NCBI RefSeq assembly: GCF_900218015.1
Contig: NZ_UFQQ01000019.1
Coordinates: 1 to 64,000 of the forward strand
Origin: Rhodopseudomonas pentothenatexigens
Lineage (GTDB): Bacteria; Pseudomonadota; Alphaproteobacteria; Rhizobiales; Xanthobacteraceae
Direction of reading: 5' to 3'
DNA length: 64,000 bases
Under the pieces are notes generated by a model. It searched no databases. It was not told the DNA's origin and saw only the letters and a list, made by a program, of their open reading frames with translations. A program made the position numbers and the translations under genes. Of this stretch, positions 47,598 to 59,835 are shown piece by piece (the stretch's first letter is position 1; every line of letters starts with the position of its first letter).

Positions 47598-49346
47598 ATG
47601 GACACCTCCCGGCGACTTGTATCTGCGGCCAAACCGAGCTTCCGCGAGCTGTTCACGCCCAAGCTGATCACCGTCCTGCGCGAGGGCTACGGCCTCGGCG
47701 ATTTCCGCGCCGACCTGATCGCCGGCCTCACCGTGGCGATCGTGGCGCTGCCGCTGTCGACCGCGATTGCGATCGCCTCCGGCGTCACGCCGGATCGCGG
47801 CCTCTACGCTGCGGTGGTCGGCGGTTTCCTGGTGTCGCTGCTCGGCGGCTCGCGGTTCCAGATCGGCGGTCCCGCCGGCGCCTTCATTGTGCTGGTGATG
47901 CTCAGCGTGCAGCGTCACGGCATCGACGGCGTGCTGCTGGCGACCTTCCTGGCCGGCATCATGCTGGTGATCGCGGGATTTCTGCAGATCGGCACCTACG
48001 TCAAGTTCATTCCCTATCCGGTCACGGTCGGCTTCACCGCCGGCATCGCGGTGATCATCTTCGCCAGCCAGCTCAAGGATCTGCTCGGCATCGATCTGGC
48101 GCACGAGCCGGGGCCGTTCATTCCCAAGCTCGAGGCGCTGGCGCAGGCGCTGCCGACCATGAACGTCTACGCGCTCGGCATCGCCGTCACCGCGATCGTG
48201 CTGATCGTGGGCTTGAAGAAGCTGCGGCCGAACTGGCCCGGGCTGCTGATCGCGGTCGCCGTCACCGCCGCGCTGGTGTGGGGCTTGTCGCTGCCGGTCG
48301 CCACCATCGGTACCAAATTCGGCGGCATTCCGGAGAGCTTCCCGCTGCCGTCCTGGCCGGTGGTCTCGGTCGCCAAGGTGATCGAGGTGCTGCCGGACGC
48401 GATGGCGTTTGCGCTGCTCGGCGCCATCGAGTCGCTGCTCTCCGCCGTGGTCGCCGACGGCATGACCGGCCGGCGGCATCGCTCGAATTGCGAGCTGGTG
48501 GCGCAGGGCGTTGCCAATATGGGCTCGGCGCTGTTCGGCGGCATCTGCGTCACCGGCGCGATCGCCCGCACCGCCACCAACATCCGCACCGGCGCGCGCT
48601 CGCCGATCGCCGGCATGCTGCACTCGGTGTTCCTGCTGGTGTTCATGCTGGTGGCCGCGCCGCTGGCGAGCTACATCCCGCTCGCCACGCTGGCTGCGGT
48701 GCTGGCGATCGTCGCCTGGAACATGGCCGAGAAGCACGAATTCGCCACGCTGGTGCGCTCGTCTCGTGGCGACGCGGTGGTGGTGCTGGCGACCTTCCTG
48801 CTCACCGTGTTCCGCGATCTCACCGAGGGCATCGTGGTCGGCTTCGCGCTCGGCGCGGTGCTGTTCATTCACCGCATGTCCGAAGTTACCGGCGTCGAGG
48901 CGTATTCCGGGCTGGCGCAGGAAGATCGCGCCGACGAGAGCGGCAAGCGCCGCGGCATCGCCGCCGATCTGGCGCTGGTCACCGACCCGGACGTCGTCGT
49001 CTACCGCATCACCGGCGCGTTCTTCTTCGGCGCCGCCGCGACCGTGTCGTCGGTGCTCAACAACATCGCCGATCGCCACAAGGTATTCGTGGTCGATTTC
49101 GCGGCGGTTCCGTTCCTGGATTCCACCGCCGCCAACGCGATCTACCGCGTCGCGCTGTCGGCACAGCGCAAGCGTATCAAGCTGATCGTCACCGGCGCCT
49201 CGCCGACGGTTCGTCGCGCGCTGCTCACCCACGGCGTCAAGCCGCCGCTGGCGCATTATCGCGCCGACATCGCCAGCGCGATCGACGAGATCAAGGGCAA
49301 GACCGCTCCATCCGAGGACGCGTCGCCGCAGCCAGCCTCGGCATGA
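47598..49346 (+). CDS. SulP family inorganic anion transporter
   Basis: 582-residue SLC26/SulP permease. Residues 30-430 hold 10 or more hydrophobic segments, with the family start DLIAGLTVAIVALPLSTAIAIASGV and the GGPAGAFIVLV and SQLKDLLG regions. The C-terminal STAS domain (about 465-565) includes VVDFAAVPFLDSTAANAIYRV. Substrates of relatives are sulfate, bicarbonate or other anions; the specificity here is unknown. Preceded by the XRE regulator gene. Confidence 0.93.
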   Translation: MDTSRRLVSAAKPSFRELFTPKLITVLREGYGLGDFRADLIAGLTVAIVALPLSTAIAIASGVTPDRGLYAAVVGGFLVSLLGGSRFQIGGPAGAFIVLVMLSVQRHGIDGVLLATFLAGIMLVIAGFLQIGTYVKFIPYPVTVGFTAGIAVIIFASQLKDLLGIDLAHEPGPFIPKLEALAQALPTMNVYALGIAVTAIVLIVGLKKLRPNWPGLLIAVAVTAALVWGLSLPVATIGTKFGGIPESFPLPSWPVVSVAKVIEVLPDAMAFALLGAIESLLSAVVADGMTGRRHRSNCELVAQGVANMGSALFGGICVTGAIARTATNIRTGARSPIAGMLHSVFLLVFMLVAAPLASYIPLATLAAVLAIVAWNMAEKHEFATLVRSSRGDAVVVLATFLLTVFRDLTEGIVVGFALGAVLFIHRMSEVTGVEAYSGLAQEDRADESGKRRGIAADLALVTDPDVVVYRITGAFFFGAAATVSSVLNNIADRHKVFVVDFAAVPFLDSTAANAIYRVALSAQRKRIKLIVTGASPTVRRALLTHGVKPPLAHYRADIASAIDEIKGKTAPSEDASPQPASA

Positions 49347-49445
49347 GGCATCGACTTCCGTCGCGCCGGTGTGTTTTGCGTTGACGCTGGCGCAGCAGCC
49401 TGATTTTCACAGGCTTCGGAGGTCTCGCGTCTGTTGGAGGGCGAA

Positions 49446-50285
49446 ATGGCTGCGACCAAGCGCGCCGCGTGTCTGATCGGCTGGCCGGCTGCGCATTCGC
49501 GCTCGCCGCTGATCCATCATTACTGGCTGCGCCAGCTCGGCATCGAGGGCGGCTATTCGATCGAGGCGGTGCCGCCGGAAGGCTTCGCCGAATTCGTGCT
49601 GCATCTGAAGTCGCACGGCTATATCGGCGCCAACGTCACCATCCCGCACAAGGAGCGCGCCCTGCAGCTCACCGAGCCGGACGCGCGTGCCCGCGCGGTC
49701 GGCGCCGCCAATACGCTGTACTACGACGGCGAGGTGCTGCGCTCGACCAACACCGACGTCGAAGGCTTCATCGGTAATCTCGACGCTTCCGCGCCGGGCT
49801 GGGACCGCACCGCGCATGCGCTGGTGCTCGGCGCCGGCGGTTCGTCGCGCGCGGTGGTGTTCGGCCTGCTCGAGCGGGGCATCGGCCGGATCGCGCTAGC
49901 CAATCGCTCGATCGAGCGGGCACAGGCGCTGCGCGATCTGTTCGGCGACCGCGTGGTGCCGATCGCCTGGAGCGATATCCCGGCGGCGCTGCCGGGGGCC
50001 GGACTTCTGGTCAACACCACGTCGCTCGGCATGAAGGGACAGCCGCCGCTCCCGATCGACCTGTCGGCGCTGCCGGCGGACGCGGTGGTGGCCGATCTGG
50101 TCTATGTGCCGCTGGAAACCGATCTGCTCGCCGCCGCCAAGGCGCGCGGCCTGCGCACCGCCGACGGGCTCGGCATGCTGCTGCATCAGGCGGTGCGCGG
50201 CTTCGATCTGTGGTTCGGCGCGCGGCCCCACGTCACCGCGGAGCTGCGGGCGCTGGTCGAGGCGGACCTGCTCGGACACACATGA
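49446..50285 (+). CDS. aroE: Shikimate 5-dehydrogenase
   Basis: Reduces 3-dehydroshikimate to shikimate in aromatic amino acid synthesis. The 279-residue product has the N-terminal ACLIGWPAAHSRSPLIHHYWL, catalytic lysine in GANVTIPHKERAL, AANTLYYDG, NTDVEGFIGNL with the catalytic aspartate, and the Rossmann turn LGAGGSSRAVVFGLLERG. The C-terminal region has ADLVYVPLETDLLAAA and DGLGMLLHQAVRGFDLWFG. Start ATG 49446 follows GGAGGGCGAA. It stands apart from other aro genes. Confidence 0.97.
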   Translation: MAATKRAACLIGWPAAHSRSPLIHHYWLRQLGIEGGYSIEAVPPEGFAEFVLHLKSHGYIGANVTIPHKERALQLTEPDARARAVGAANTLYYDGEVLRSTNTDVEGFIGNLDASAPGWDRTAHALVLGAGGSSRAVVFGLLERGIGRIALANRSIERAQALRDLFGDRVVPIAWSDIPAALPGAGLLVNTTSLGMKGQPPLPIDLSALPADAVVADLVYVPLETDLLAAAKARGLRTADGLGMLLHQAVRGFDLWFGARPHVTAELRALVEADLLGHT

Positions 50286-50316
50286 GGCGGACGCCTGCCA
50301 CCGGCTTGCACGCGTG

Positions 50317-50946
50317 TCATTCGTCCTGGGCACCGGGCCGGGATCGATAACGCGGCAGTGACCAGCCGCGCTGCAGCGCCGCGGCACGGATCAGCAGCGC
50401 CAGCGTAAAGCCGGCGACGGTGCCGAGTTCGCGGCTCGCCCCCAAAGCCGTCGACGCCTCGTAGGTCGCAGCGCCGACCAGCGCGGCGGTGACGTAGATC
50501 TCGCGGCGGAGGATGACCGGAATTTCGCCGCCGAGCAGATCGCGGATGATGCCGCCGAAGGTCGCGGTGACGACGCCCATCGCCACCGCGACGATGCCGT
50601 TGGCGCCGGCCAGCGCGGCGCGCTCGGCCCCGCTGACAGCGAACAAAGCCATGCCGATCGCGTCGAGCCACAACAGCATCTTGTAGCGCGAATGCGGAAT
50701 GTGCGCGGTGAAGAACACGATTCCGGAAACCAGCACGCAGGCCACCAGATAGGCCGGTTCGCGGATCCAGAACACCGGCTGGTCGAGCAGCACGTCGCGC
50801 AGCGTGCCGCCGCCGATGCCGGTCGCGGTGCCGAGCAGCGCGAAGCCGACGATGTCCATCTCCTTGCGCGACGCCACCAGCGCGCCGGTGACGGCGAACA
50901 CCACCACGCCGAGCCAGTCGAGCAGCGTGGTGACGGTCTCGAACAT
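50317..50946 (-). CDS. Trimeric intracellular cation channel family protein (YadS-like)
   Basis: 209-residue membrane protein of the UPF0126/TRIC family with about seven helices arranged as two glycine-rich repeats. These are recognised as LDWLGVVVFAVTGALVASRKEMDIVGF...ATGIGGGTLRDVLLD and LDAIGMALFAVSGAERA...MGVVTATFGGIIRDLLGGEIP. Bacterial TRIC homologues conduct monovalent cations. It is convergent with aroE. Confidence 0.93.
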   Translation of the reverse strand: MFETVTTLLDWLGVVVFAVTGALVASRKEMDIVGFALLGTATGIGGGTLRDVLLDQPVFWIREPAYLVACVLVSGIVFFTAHIPHSRYKMLLWLDAIGMALFAVSGAERAALAGANGIVAVAMGVVTATFGGIIRDLLGGEIPVILRREIYVTAALVGAATYEASTALGASRELGTVAGFTLALLIRAAALQRGWSLPRYRSRPGAQDE

Positions 50947-50973
50947 CGTGCGTCTCCGACCAGTCGCCGGTCC

Positions 50974-51789
50974 TCAGCGGCCGACGAACTTCGCCTCGCG
51001 CTTCTCCATGAAGGCCGCGATGCCTTCCTTCATGTCCTGTGTCTTGAACAGCGGCAGCAGCTGCAAGTACACGTGATGGACGTGATCCGGGAAGGTTTCG
51101 TTGAGGCCCATCCGCATCATCCGCTTGGCCGCCTGCACCGCCAGCGGCGCATTGCCGGCGATCTCCTTGGCGACCACGCGGGCGCGGTCCATCAGCTCGG
51201 CGTCGGGCACCACTTCGTTGGCGAGGCCCCAGTCGAGACTCTCGCGCGCGCTCAGCGTGCGGCCGGTGAAGATCAGCTCGGCGGCTTTCGCCCAGCCGAT
51301 CATCCGCGGCAGAAACCAGGTGCCGCCGCTCTCCGGCACCACGCCGCGCTTGACGAAGGCTGCGGCGAGCTTGGCGGATTCCGCCATGATGCGGATGTCG
51401 CAGCCGAGCGCGGTGTCCATGCCGTAGCCGGCCGCGCCGCCGTTGACGGCGCAGATCGTCGGCTTGTCCATCGCCTGCAGCACGGTCGGCGGGGTGTTGC
51501 GCAAGTCGAGCGTGGTCGGCGACGACGCCGCGCTGAGACCTTCGTCGCCGCGCTCTTTATTGAGGTCGAGCCCGGCGCAGAACGCCCGGCCGTTGCCGGT
51601 GAGGATGACGCAGCGGACGTCCGGGTCTTCATTCGCCTTGGTCAGCAGCGCCGCCAGCGTGTTGAGCATCGGCCCGGAGATGGTGTTGAGCCGCTCCGGC
51701 GCGTTCAGCGTGATGGTGGCGATATGATCCTCGACCGCATAGAGCACTTCGCTGGAAGCGGTCTGCGGCGCGCGTTGCGTATCAGTCAT
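50974..51789 (-). CDS. Enoyl-CoA hydratase/isomerase family protein
   Basis: 271-residue crotonase-fold enzyme. Oxyanion-hole segments are GNGRAFCAGLDLNKE and VNGGAAGYGMDTALGCDIRIMAESA, with the acidic active-site area at KRGVVPESGGTWFLPRMIGWAKAAELIFTGR. The substrate is unassigned. It is 157 bases downstream of the FMN-dependent dehydrogenase gene on the same strand, separated by a repeat. Confidence 0.92.
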   Translation of the reverse strand: MTDTQRAPQTASSEVLYAVEDHIATITLNAPERLNTISGPMLNTLAALLTKANEDPDVRCVILTGNGRAFCAGLDLNKERGDEGLSAASSPTTLDLRNTPPTVLQAMDKPTICAVNGGAAGYGMDTALGCDIRIMAESAKLAAAFVKRGVVPESGGTWFLPRMIGWAKAAELIFTGRTLSARESLDWGLANEVVPDAELMDRARVVAKEIAGNAPLAVQAAKRMMRMGLNETFPDHVHHVYLQLLPLFKTQDMKEGIAAFMEKREAKFVGR

Positions 51790-51842
51790 GGATTTCCTCC
51801 GGTTGTTGTTCTTGTCGTTCGTTGTTTGTCAGCTCTCTCCCC

Positions 51843-51925
51843 GTCATTGCGAGGAGGCGAAGCCGACGAAGCAATCCAGCTCAGTGCACGGAGCTCCTGG
51901 ATTGCTTCGCTTCGCTCGCAATGAC
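51843..51925. repeat. Intergenic palindromic repeat pair, family D
   Basis: GTCATTGCGAGGAGGCGAAGCCGACGAAGCAATCC...GGATTGCTTCGCTTCGCTCGCAATGACG, with the same CAGTGCACGGAGC spacer as the copy at 7777, so the whole unit is conserved. Confidence 0.88.
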
Positions 51926-51945
51926 GCGCAGAGGAGTGGGCGGAA

Positions 51946-53085
<1,140 letters not shown>

Positions 53086-53178
53086 GGAAATGCCGTGGGC
53101 CTGTTGTCGTTGGGGGGCGCGGTCCGTCCTGTAGCACGCGGACGCAATGTGCAAAATCGTCGCGTCAGAGATCGGTGA

Positions 53179-53409
<231 letters not shown>

Positions 53410-53608
53410 TCATCCGATCCTGCATATTGCCGGATAGCTTCGGTATTTCAGAAGGTTACGCCGCCGGTCCAGTTCGGCGGCGTAATCTTTGATTACATTT
53501 TTTGAAGTCCCCGCAACCATTTTGGGCCTATAAGGCCGTTTCGCCGCACGGCAAGCCCCGGACGAATCGTGGGTTTTGGCCGTGAACGGCAAGGCGGGGG
53601 ATGATTGC

Positions 53609-54961
<1,353 letters not shown>

Positions 54962-55131
54962 GGCCTGCTCTCGCCGCATCGGGCGGGGTGCAACGCTGCC
55001 ATCGCAAATCCGCGCTACACACCGGCGCTACCTGCTACTAATTTGACGGCGGTCGGCCAATGTGCCGGCCGTTCGTCGTTATTGCGCCGCGAGCTTTGTC
55101 CGGCGCCAGCAAGCCGATTTCAGGAAACGCC

Positions 55132-56397
55132 GTGAACAAGCCTGTCATTGTCGACGCCGATATCGCTGCTCCGGTCAATCCGGCCGAGCTGCCGCTGCCC
55201 GAACTCGCCAAGCCGGCGGCGCCCGCCGCGGCCGGGCCGGCCTACATCGTGCTCGGCGGCATCAGCTTCTCGCATTTCCTCAACGACACCATGCAGTCGC
55301 TGATTCCGTCGGTGTATCCGATCCTGAAGGCGAACTACGCGCTTGACTTCGGCCAGATCGGCATGATCACGCTGGCGTTCCAGTTCACCGCCTCGCTGCT
55401 GCAGCCGGTGGTCGGCCACATCACCGACAAGAAGGCGCAGCCGTTCTCGCTGGCGATCGGCATGGGCTCGACCTTCCTGGGATTGCTGCTGCTCAGCGTC
55501 GCGCATTCCTATGCGGTGATCCTGATCGCCGCGGCGATGATCGGCCTCGGCTCGGCGGTATTTCACCCCGAGTCGGCGCGGATCGCGCGGCTCGCCTCCG
55601 GCGGTCGCCACGGCATGGCGCAGTCGGTGTTCCAGGTCGGCGGCAATGCCGGCACCGCGCTCGGCCCGGTGCTCGCGGCGCTGATCGTGGTGCCGTTCGG
55701 CCAGCCGTCGATCGCCTGGTTCTCGTCGATCGCGTTCCTCGCCATCATCGTGTTGTGGCGGATCGGCGTGTGGTACAAGCCGCAGGTCGCCGGCAAGAAG
55801 AGGATGGTGGTGCAGCCGCATCCGCACGCGCCGAGCCGGCGTCGGGTGATGGTGGCGCTGGTGGTTCTGGTGGCGCTGCTGTTCTCCAAGCAGCTCTATC
55901 TGTCGAGCCTGTCGAGCTACTACACGTTCTATCTGATCGAGAAGTTCCAGGTCTCGACCCAGACCGCGCAGATGTTCCTGTTCGTCTTCCTCGCCGCCAC
56001 CGCCGCCGGGGTGTTCTTCGGCGGCCCGCTCGGCGACCGGTTCGGCCGCCGCTACGTGATCTGGTTCTCGATCCTCGGCATTCTGCCGTTCACCCTGGCG
56101 CTGCCCTACGCCGGGCTGTACGCCAGCGCGGTACTCACCGTGTTCATCGGCTTCATCCTGGCGTCGGCGACGCCGGCGATCATCGTGTTCGCCCAGGAAC
56201 TGATGCCGCACCGCTTCGGCATGATCTCCGGGGTGTTCTTCGGCTTCGCCTTCGGCATCGGCGGGCTGGGGGCGGCGGCGCTCGGCGAACTCGCCGACAT
56301 CCGCGGCATCGACTTCGTGTATCAGGTCTGCTCGTTCCTGCCGGCGCTCGGCCTGCTGGCGGTGCTGCTGCCGAAGATGCCGCGCCACGCTCATTAG
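55132..56397 (+). CDS. MFS transporter, fosmidomycin-resistance (Fsr) type
   Basis: 421-residue 12-helix major facilitator. After a Pro/Ala-rich cytoplasmic start, the first helix region reads YIVLGGISFSHFLNDTMQSLIPSVYPILK, the hallmark of Fsr-like exporters. Motif A-like loops GHITDKKAQ and GDRFGRRY and a central basic loop (VAGKKRMVVQPHPHAPSRRR) are present. The export substrate is unknown. The start is GTG 55132 after CAGGAAACGCC; an ATG at 55060 would add 24 residues that do not resemble the family. Confidence 0.9.
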   Translation: MNKPVIVDADIAAPVNPAELPLPELAKPAAPAAAGPAYIVLGGISFSHFLNDTMQSLIPSVYPILKANYALDFGQIGMITLAFQFTASLLQPVVGHITDKKAQPFSLAIGMGSTFLGLLLLSVAHSYAVILIAAAMIGLGSAVFHPESARIARLASGGRHGMAQSVFQVGGNAGTALGPVLAALIVVPFGQPSIAWFSSIAFLAIIVLWRIGVWYKPQVAGKKRMVVQPHPHAPSRRRVMVALVVLVALLFSKQLYLSSLSSYYTFYLIEKFQVSTQTAQMFLFVFLAATAAGVFFGGPLGDRFGRRYVIWFSILGILPFTLALPYAGLYASAVLTVFIGFILASATPAIIVFAQELMPHRFGMISGVFFGFAFGIGGLGAAALGELADIRGIDFVYQVCSFLPALGLLAVLLPKMPRHAH

Positions 56398-56436
56398 GGG
56401 GGCGGTGGAGCAGGGCGGTCGCCCTGATCGTTCAAG

Positions 56437-56471
56437 AACGGCTCCGGTTCCGATGGAACTGGAGCCGTTTT
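56437..56471 (+). terminator. Rho-independent terminator after MFS gene
   Basis: AACGGCTCCGGTTCC and GGAACTGGAGCCGTT pair with one mismatch around GAT, ending in TTTTT, about 40 bases after the stop. Confidence 0.88.
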
Positions 56472-56706
56472 TGCTAGTGGCGGTCCCGCGGCCCCGCCGG
56501 CCGTCAGTAACAGTCTGTTAGTCATTGAGGCGGCGCTGACATCGTCTGGCGGGCAGTTGTTATCAGCGTCTGCATCCGCATCACCAAATATCAACCTTAA
56601 AAATTAGGGTTAAGTCGCGCTTAAGGAATTGGTGGCATCGTCCAGTCTCATAGGTTTCCGGGTGTGGGGCCTTCGTAGTTGATCATTGGACCAAAGGACG
56701 AAGCCA

Positions 56707-57552
56707 ATGCGTAGCGTGAAGATGTTGATGGCCGCCGGAGCGGCTTCGCTGATTGCCTCGGCCGCGATGGCGGCCGATATGCCGATTGCCCCGCCGCCGG
56801 CCTACGCGCCGCCGCCGGCTGAAGACTTCGGTGGCTGGTACCTGCGCGGCGACATCGGGTTCAGCAACCAGCAGGTCAAGGACCTGCGCTACGGCCGCGA
56901 ATCGGCGTATTCGCAGCTCACCTCGTTCGACCAGCAGACCTCGTTCGACGCGGCCGGCATCTACGGTCTCGGTGTCGGTTATCAGTTCAATCCCTGGTTC
57001 CGCGCCGACCTGATCGGTCAGTATCGCGCCAACGCGAACTTCAAGGGCACCGACCGCTTCACCGGCACCGCCGGCGGCCTGCCGTACAGCGGCATCGACA
57101 ACTACGGCGCCAGCAAGTCCGAATGGTTGGTGATGGCGAACGCCTATGTCGACCTCGGCACCTGGTGGTGCATCACCCCGTTCGTCGGCGCCGGCGTCGG
57201 CGCCGCCCGGGTGACGATGGCGAACTTCACCGACACCGGCATCAACAACATCCCGTTCTCGACTGCCAGCTTCGCCAGCGCGCCGACCGCGTCGAAGTGG
57301 AATCTGGCCTGGGCGGTTCACACCGGTCTCGCCTACAAGGTGAATCCGAACCTGACGCTCGAACTGGCCTACAGCTATCTCAATCTCGGCGACGGCTACA
57401 CCGGCTCGCTGTCGACCTTCACCGGCGCGACCACGAACAACAGCTTCAAGTTCAAGGACATCACCTCGCACGACGTGAAGCTCGGCGTGCGCTGGAATCT
57501 CGATGCCGGTCCGGTCTACGCCGCGCCGCCGCCGCTGATGCGCAAGGGCTGA
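56707..57552 (+). CDS. Outer-membrane beta-barrel protein (Omp25/Omp31-like), copy 1
   Basis: 281-residue porin-like protein. The signal peptide is MRSVKMLMAAGAASLIASAAMA, cleaved before ADMPIAPPPAYAPPP, a Pro-rich linker typical of rhizobial Omp31 relatives. An 8-stranded barrel with alternating aromatic residues follows (GGWYLRGDIGFSNQ, IYGLGVGYQFNPWFRADLIGQY, SEWLVMANAYVDLG, ending VKLGVRWNLD). The start at 56707 matches the signal peptide. Followed by a terminator. Confidence 0.88.
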   Translation: MRSVKMLMAAGAASLIASAAMAADMPIAPPPAYAPPPAEDFGGWYLRGDIGFSNQQVKDLRYGRESAYSQLTSFDQQTSFDAAGIYGLGVGYQFNPWFRADLIGQYRANANFKGTDRFTGTAGGLPYSGIDNYGASKSEWLVMANAYVDLGTWWCITPFVGAGVGAARVTMANFTDTGINNIPFSTASFASAPTASKWNLAWAVHTGLAYKVNPNLTLELAYSYLNLGDGYTGSLSTFTGATTNNSFKFKDITSHDVKLGVRWNLDAGPVYAAPPPLMRKG

Positions 57553-57580
57553 TCGTCGCCCTTCACCGTTTGCAAGTCTT

Positions 57581-57611
57581 AACGGCGCGGGAGCTTCCCG
57601 CGCCGTTTTTC
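57581..57611 (+). terminator. Rho-independent terminator after barrel gene 1
   Basis: AACGGCGCGGGA/TCCCGCGCCGTT perfect 12-base arms with GCT loop and TTTTT tail. Confidence 0.9.
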
Positions 57612-57697
57612 TGTCTCGGGCGCCCGGCACGACAACGAAGAATTAAGGTTAACAGCCGATGATTTGTGGCGTGGAAGGTTCGCCGGGGAGTGTAGCG

Positions 57698-58516
57698 ATG
57701 CGTAGAGTTGTAGTGGCTGCGGCGGTCGGAGTGATGGCGCAGACCGCGTATGCGGCCGACATGCCGGACTACGGTCCGCTCCGCGGCGCGCTGGTGGAGA
57801 CGGCCCGCGTGGTCAACTGGGAAGGCTTCTACGTCGGCGGGCAGGCCGGTTACGGCACCTCCGACATGGACTTCTCCGATTCGACCGGCAGCCTCGCGCA
57901 CCAGCAGTTGGTGCTGACCACCATCGAGAACGAGTACAACGTCTCGGGGTGGCCGGTGCTGGGCAAGAAATCGGCGCATGGCAGCGGCTTCGGCGGATTC
58001 ATCGGCTACAACTGGCAATGGGACGACGTCGTGCTGGGCCTCGAGGCCAACTACATGCACGGCAATTTCGGCGGCTCCGATTCGGGGGGGATGGGGCGCA
58101 GCTTCACCACCTCGGACGGTTACACCAATGGGGTATATTACTCCGCGGACGCGACGATGAAGGTGAAGGACATCGGATCGGTGCGCGCCCGCGCCGCCTA
58201 CGCGTTCGGCAGCTTCCTGCCTTATGCGTTCGGCGGCGTCTCGCTCGGTCAGGCCGACATTGTCCGCACCGCCTCGGTCTCGGGCACTCAGGTCAATCCC
58301 AGCGCGGCGCCGGGCTTTCAGAACATCAACTTCAGCGGCAGCCTCAGCCAGGTGCAGAACAACCACTTCATCTACGGCTATGCCGGCGGCGTCGGCATGG
58401 ACATGATGATCACGCGCGGCCTGTTCGTGCGCGCCGAGTGGGAGTATCTGAAGTTCGCCGCACCGATCAACACCGCGGTGTCGACGGTCCGCGGCGGCAT
58501 CGGCTACAAGTTCTGA
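57698..58516 (+). CDS. Outer-membrane beta-barrel protein (Omp31-like), copy 2
   Basis: 272-residue porin family protein with signal peptide MRRVVVAAAVGVMAQTAYA before ADMPDYGPLRG. Barrel strands include NWEGFYVGGQAGYGTSDMDF, GSGFGGFIGYNWQWDDVVLGLEANYMHG and the closing RGGIGYKF with a terminal phenylalanine, the outer-membrane insertion signal. It differs from copy 1 in sequence and is transcribed separately. The frame start at 57659 is ATG too, but 57698 begins the signal peptide. Confidence 0.88.
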   Translation: MRRVVVAAAVGVMAQTAYAADMPDYGPLRGALVETARVVNWEGFYVGGQAGYGTSDMDFSDSTGSLAHQQLVLTTIENEYNVSGWPVLGKKSAHGSGFGGFIGYNWQWDDVVLGLEANYMHGNFGGSDSGGMGRSFTTSDGYTNGVYYSADATMKVKDIGSVRARAAYAFGSFLPYAFGGVSLGQADIVRTASVSGTQVNPSAAPGFQNINFSGSLSQVQNNHFIYGYAGGVGMDMMITRGLFVRAEWEYLKFAAPINTAVSTVRGGIGYKF

Positions 58517-58585
58517 TCTTGTCGGTCGATGGAAGTGCGGGCCGCTGCCCGTATCGATCCGGACGACGGGGGTAGCCTGCGGGCC

Positions 58586-59197
58586 ATGAAGATCTACGGC
58601 GATCTCAATTCCGGCAATTGCCTGAAGGTGAAGTGGACCTGCGATCGGCTGGGCCTGCCCTATGACTGGATCGCCGTCGACACGATGAAGGGCGAAAGCC
58701 GGACGCCGGCGTTCCTGGCGCTGAATCCGGCCGGGCAGGTGCCGGTGGTGGCGTTCGACGACGGCCGCACGCTGGCGCAGTCCAACGCCATCATCCGCTA
58801 TCTCGCCCGCGGCAGTGATCTCGTTCCCGCCGATCCCTGGCTCCAGGCCAAGATCGACGAATGGCTGTTCTGGGAGCAGTACAGCCACGAGCCGTATATC
58901 GCGGTGTGCCGCTTCCAGATGGTCTATCTCGGCATGCCGGCTGGCGAACTCGACCCGGACAGGGTGCGCCGTGGCCATGCCGCGCTGACGCGGATGGAAC
59001 AGCATCTGGCGCAGTTCGACTTTCTGGTCGGCGACCGGCTGACGCTGGCCGATGTGGCGCTGCTCGCCTACACCCGGATGGCGGAGCAGGGTGGTTTCGC
59101 GCTGCAGGACTATCCGGCTGTCCGAGCCTGGATCGCCCGCGCCGAGGCCGGCCTTGGCCTGCCTGCCTTCGAACCTGCAGCCGCATCGTCGCAATGA
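58586..59197 (+). CDS. Glutathione S-transferase
   Basis: 203-residue GST. The N-terminus reads MKIYGDLNSGNCLKVKWTCD with the serine/asparagine-type active-site loop SGNCLK. NPAGQVPVVA and LAQSNAIIRYLA (QSN in place of ESN) follow, with C-terminal helices including RLTLADVALLAYTRMA. The stop overlaps the ATG of the GNAT gene (ATGA), so the two are coupled. The frame start at 58529 adds 19 residues. Confidence 0.92.
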   Translation: MKIYGDLNSGNCLKVKWTCDRLGLPYDWIAVDTMKGESRTPAFLALNPAGQVPVVAFDDGRTLAQSNAIIRYLARGSDLVPADPWLQAKIDEWLFWEQYSHEPYIAVCRFQMVYLGMPAGELDPDRVRRGHAALTRMEQHLAQFDFLVGDRLTLADVALLAYTRMAEQGGFALQDYPAVRAWIARAEAGLGLPAFEPAAASSQ

Positions 59198-59664
59198 GTT
59201 TCGAAACCGCCGTCACCATCCGCGCCGCCCGTCGCGACGACGTGTTCGCGATCGTCGCGATGCTCGCCGACGATCATCTCGGCAGCGGCCGCGAAAAGCT
59301 GCAAGACCCGCTGCCGGAGTCCTACTACGCGGCATTCGAGGCGCTGCAGCGGACGCCGCAGATCCAGATGGTGGTGGCGGAAGATCAGGATGGCCGCGTC
59401 GTCGGCTGCCTGCAGCTCGCGGTGCTGCCGGGGCTCAGCTCGCAGGGCGCCTCGCGCGCGATCATCGAGGACGTGCGCGTCGCCAGCGATTGCCGCAGCC
59501 GCGGCATCGGCGAAGCGCTGGTGCGCTGGGCGATCGCGCAAGCGCGCGATCAGGGCTGCAGGCTGATCGAATTGTTCACGCATCGGAGCCGCGTCGATGC
59601 GCAGCGGTTCTATGTCCGCCTCGGCTTCCAACCGTCACATGTCGGCATGACGCTGCGGTATTAA
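59194..59664 (+). CDS. GNAT family N-acetyltransferase
   Basis: 156-residue acetyltransferase. Acetyl-CoA binding motif A is IIEDVRVASDCRSRGIGEALVRWAIAQA, with the R-x-x-G-I-G turn. Motif B ends RFYVRLGFQPSHVGMTL. The pattern resembles small amine acetyltransferases; the substrate is unknown. It is translationally coupled to the upstream GST gene by ATGA. A 24-base inverted repeat follows the stop. Confidence 0.9.
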   Translation: MSFETAVTIRAARRDDVFAIVAMLADDHLGSGREKLQDPLPESYYAAFEALQRTPQIQMVVAEDQDGRVVGCLQLAVLPGLSSQGASRAIIEDVRVASDCRSRGIGEALVRWAIAQARDQGCRLIELFTHRSRVDAQRFYVRLGFQPSHVGMTLRY

Positions 59665-59677
59665 TTCGAGTAATCCA

Positions 59678-59701
59678 CAATACCATCATACCCTGGTATT
59701 G
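59678..59701. repeat. Inverted repeat between GNAT and PAS genes
   Basis: CAATACCA and TGGTATTG are perfect 8-base arms around TCATACCC. It lacks a T-run, so it could be an operator for the following receptor genes as easily as a weak terminator. Confidence 0.5.
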
Positions 59702-59835
59702 CTACTGAGTGGCAGTTTAACGTCGGTGTAACGCGGTCGATAAGAGTCTGTACCTTACAACACGCGCCGCTTCTCAGGGGACGCAGTCGGCCTGAGACCG
59801 CCAGTCACCCTTTGGTAACCAGGAGTTTACGACCG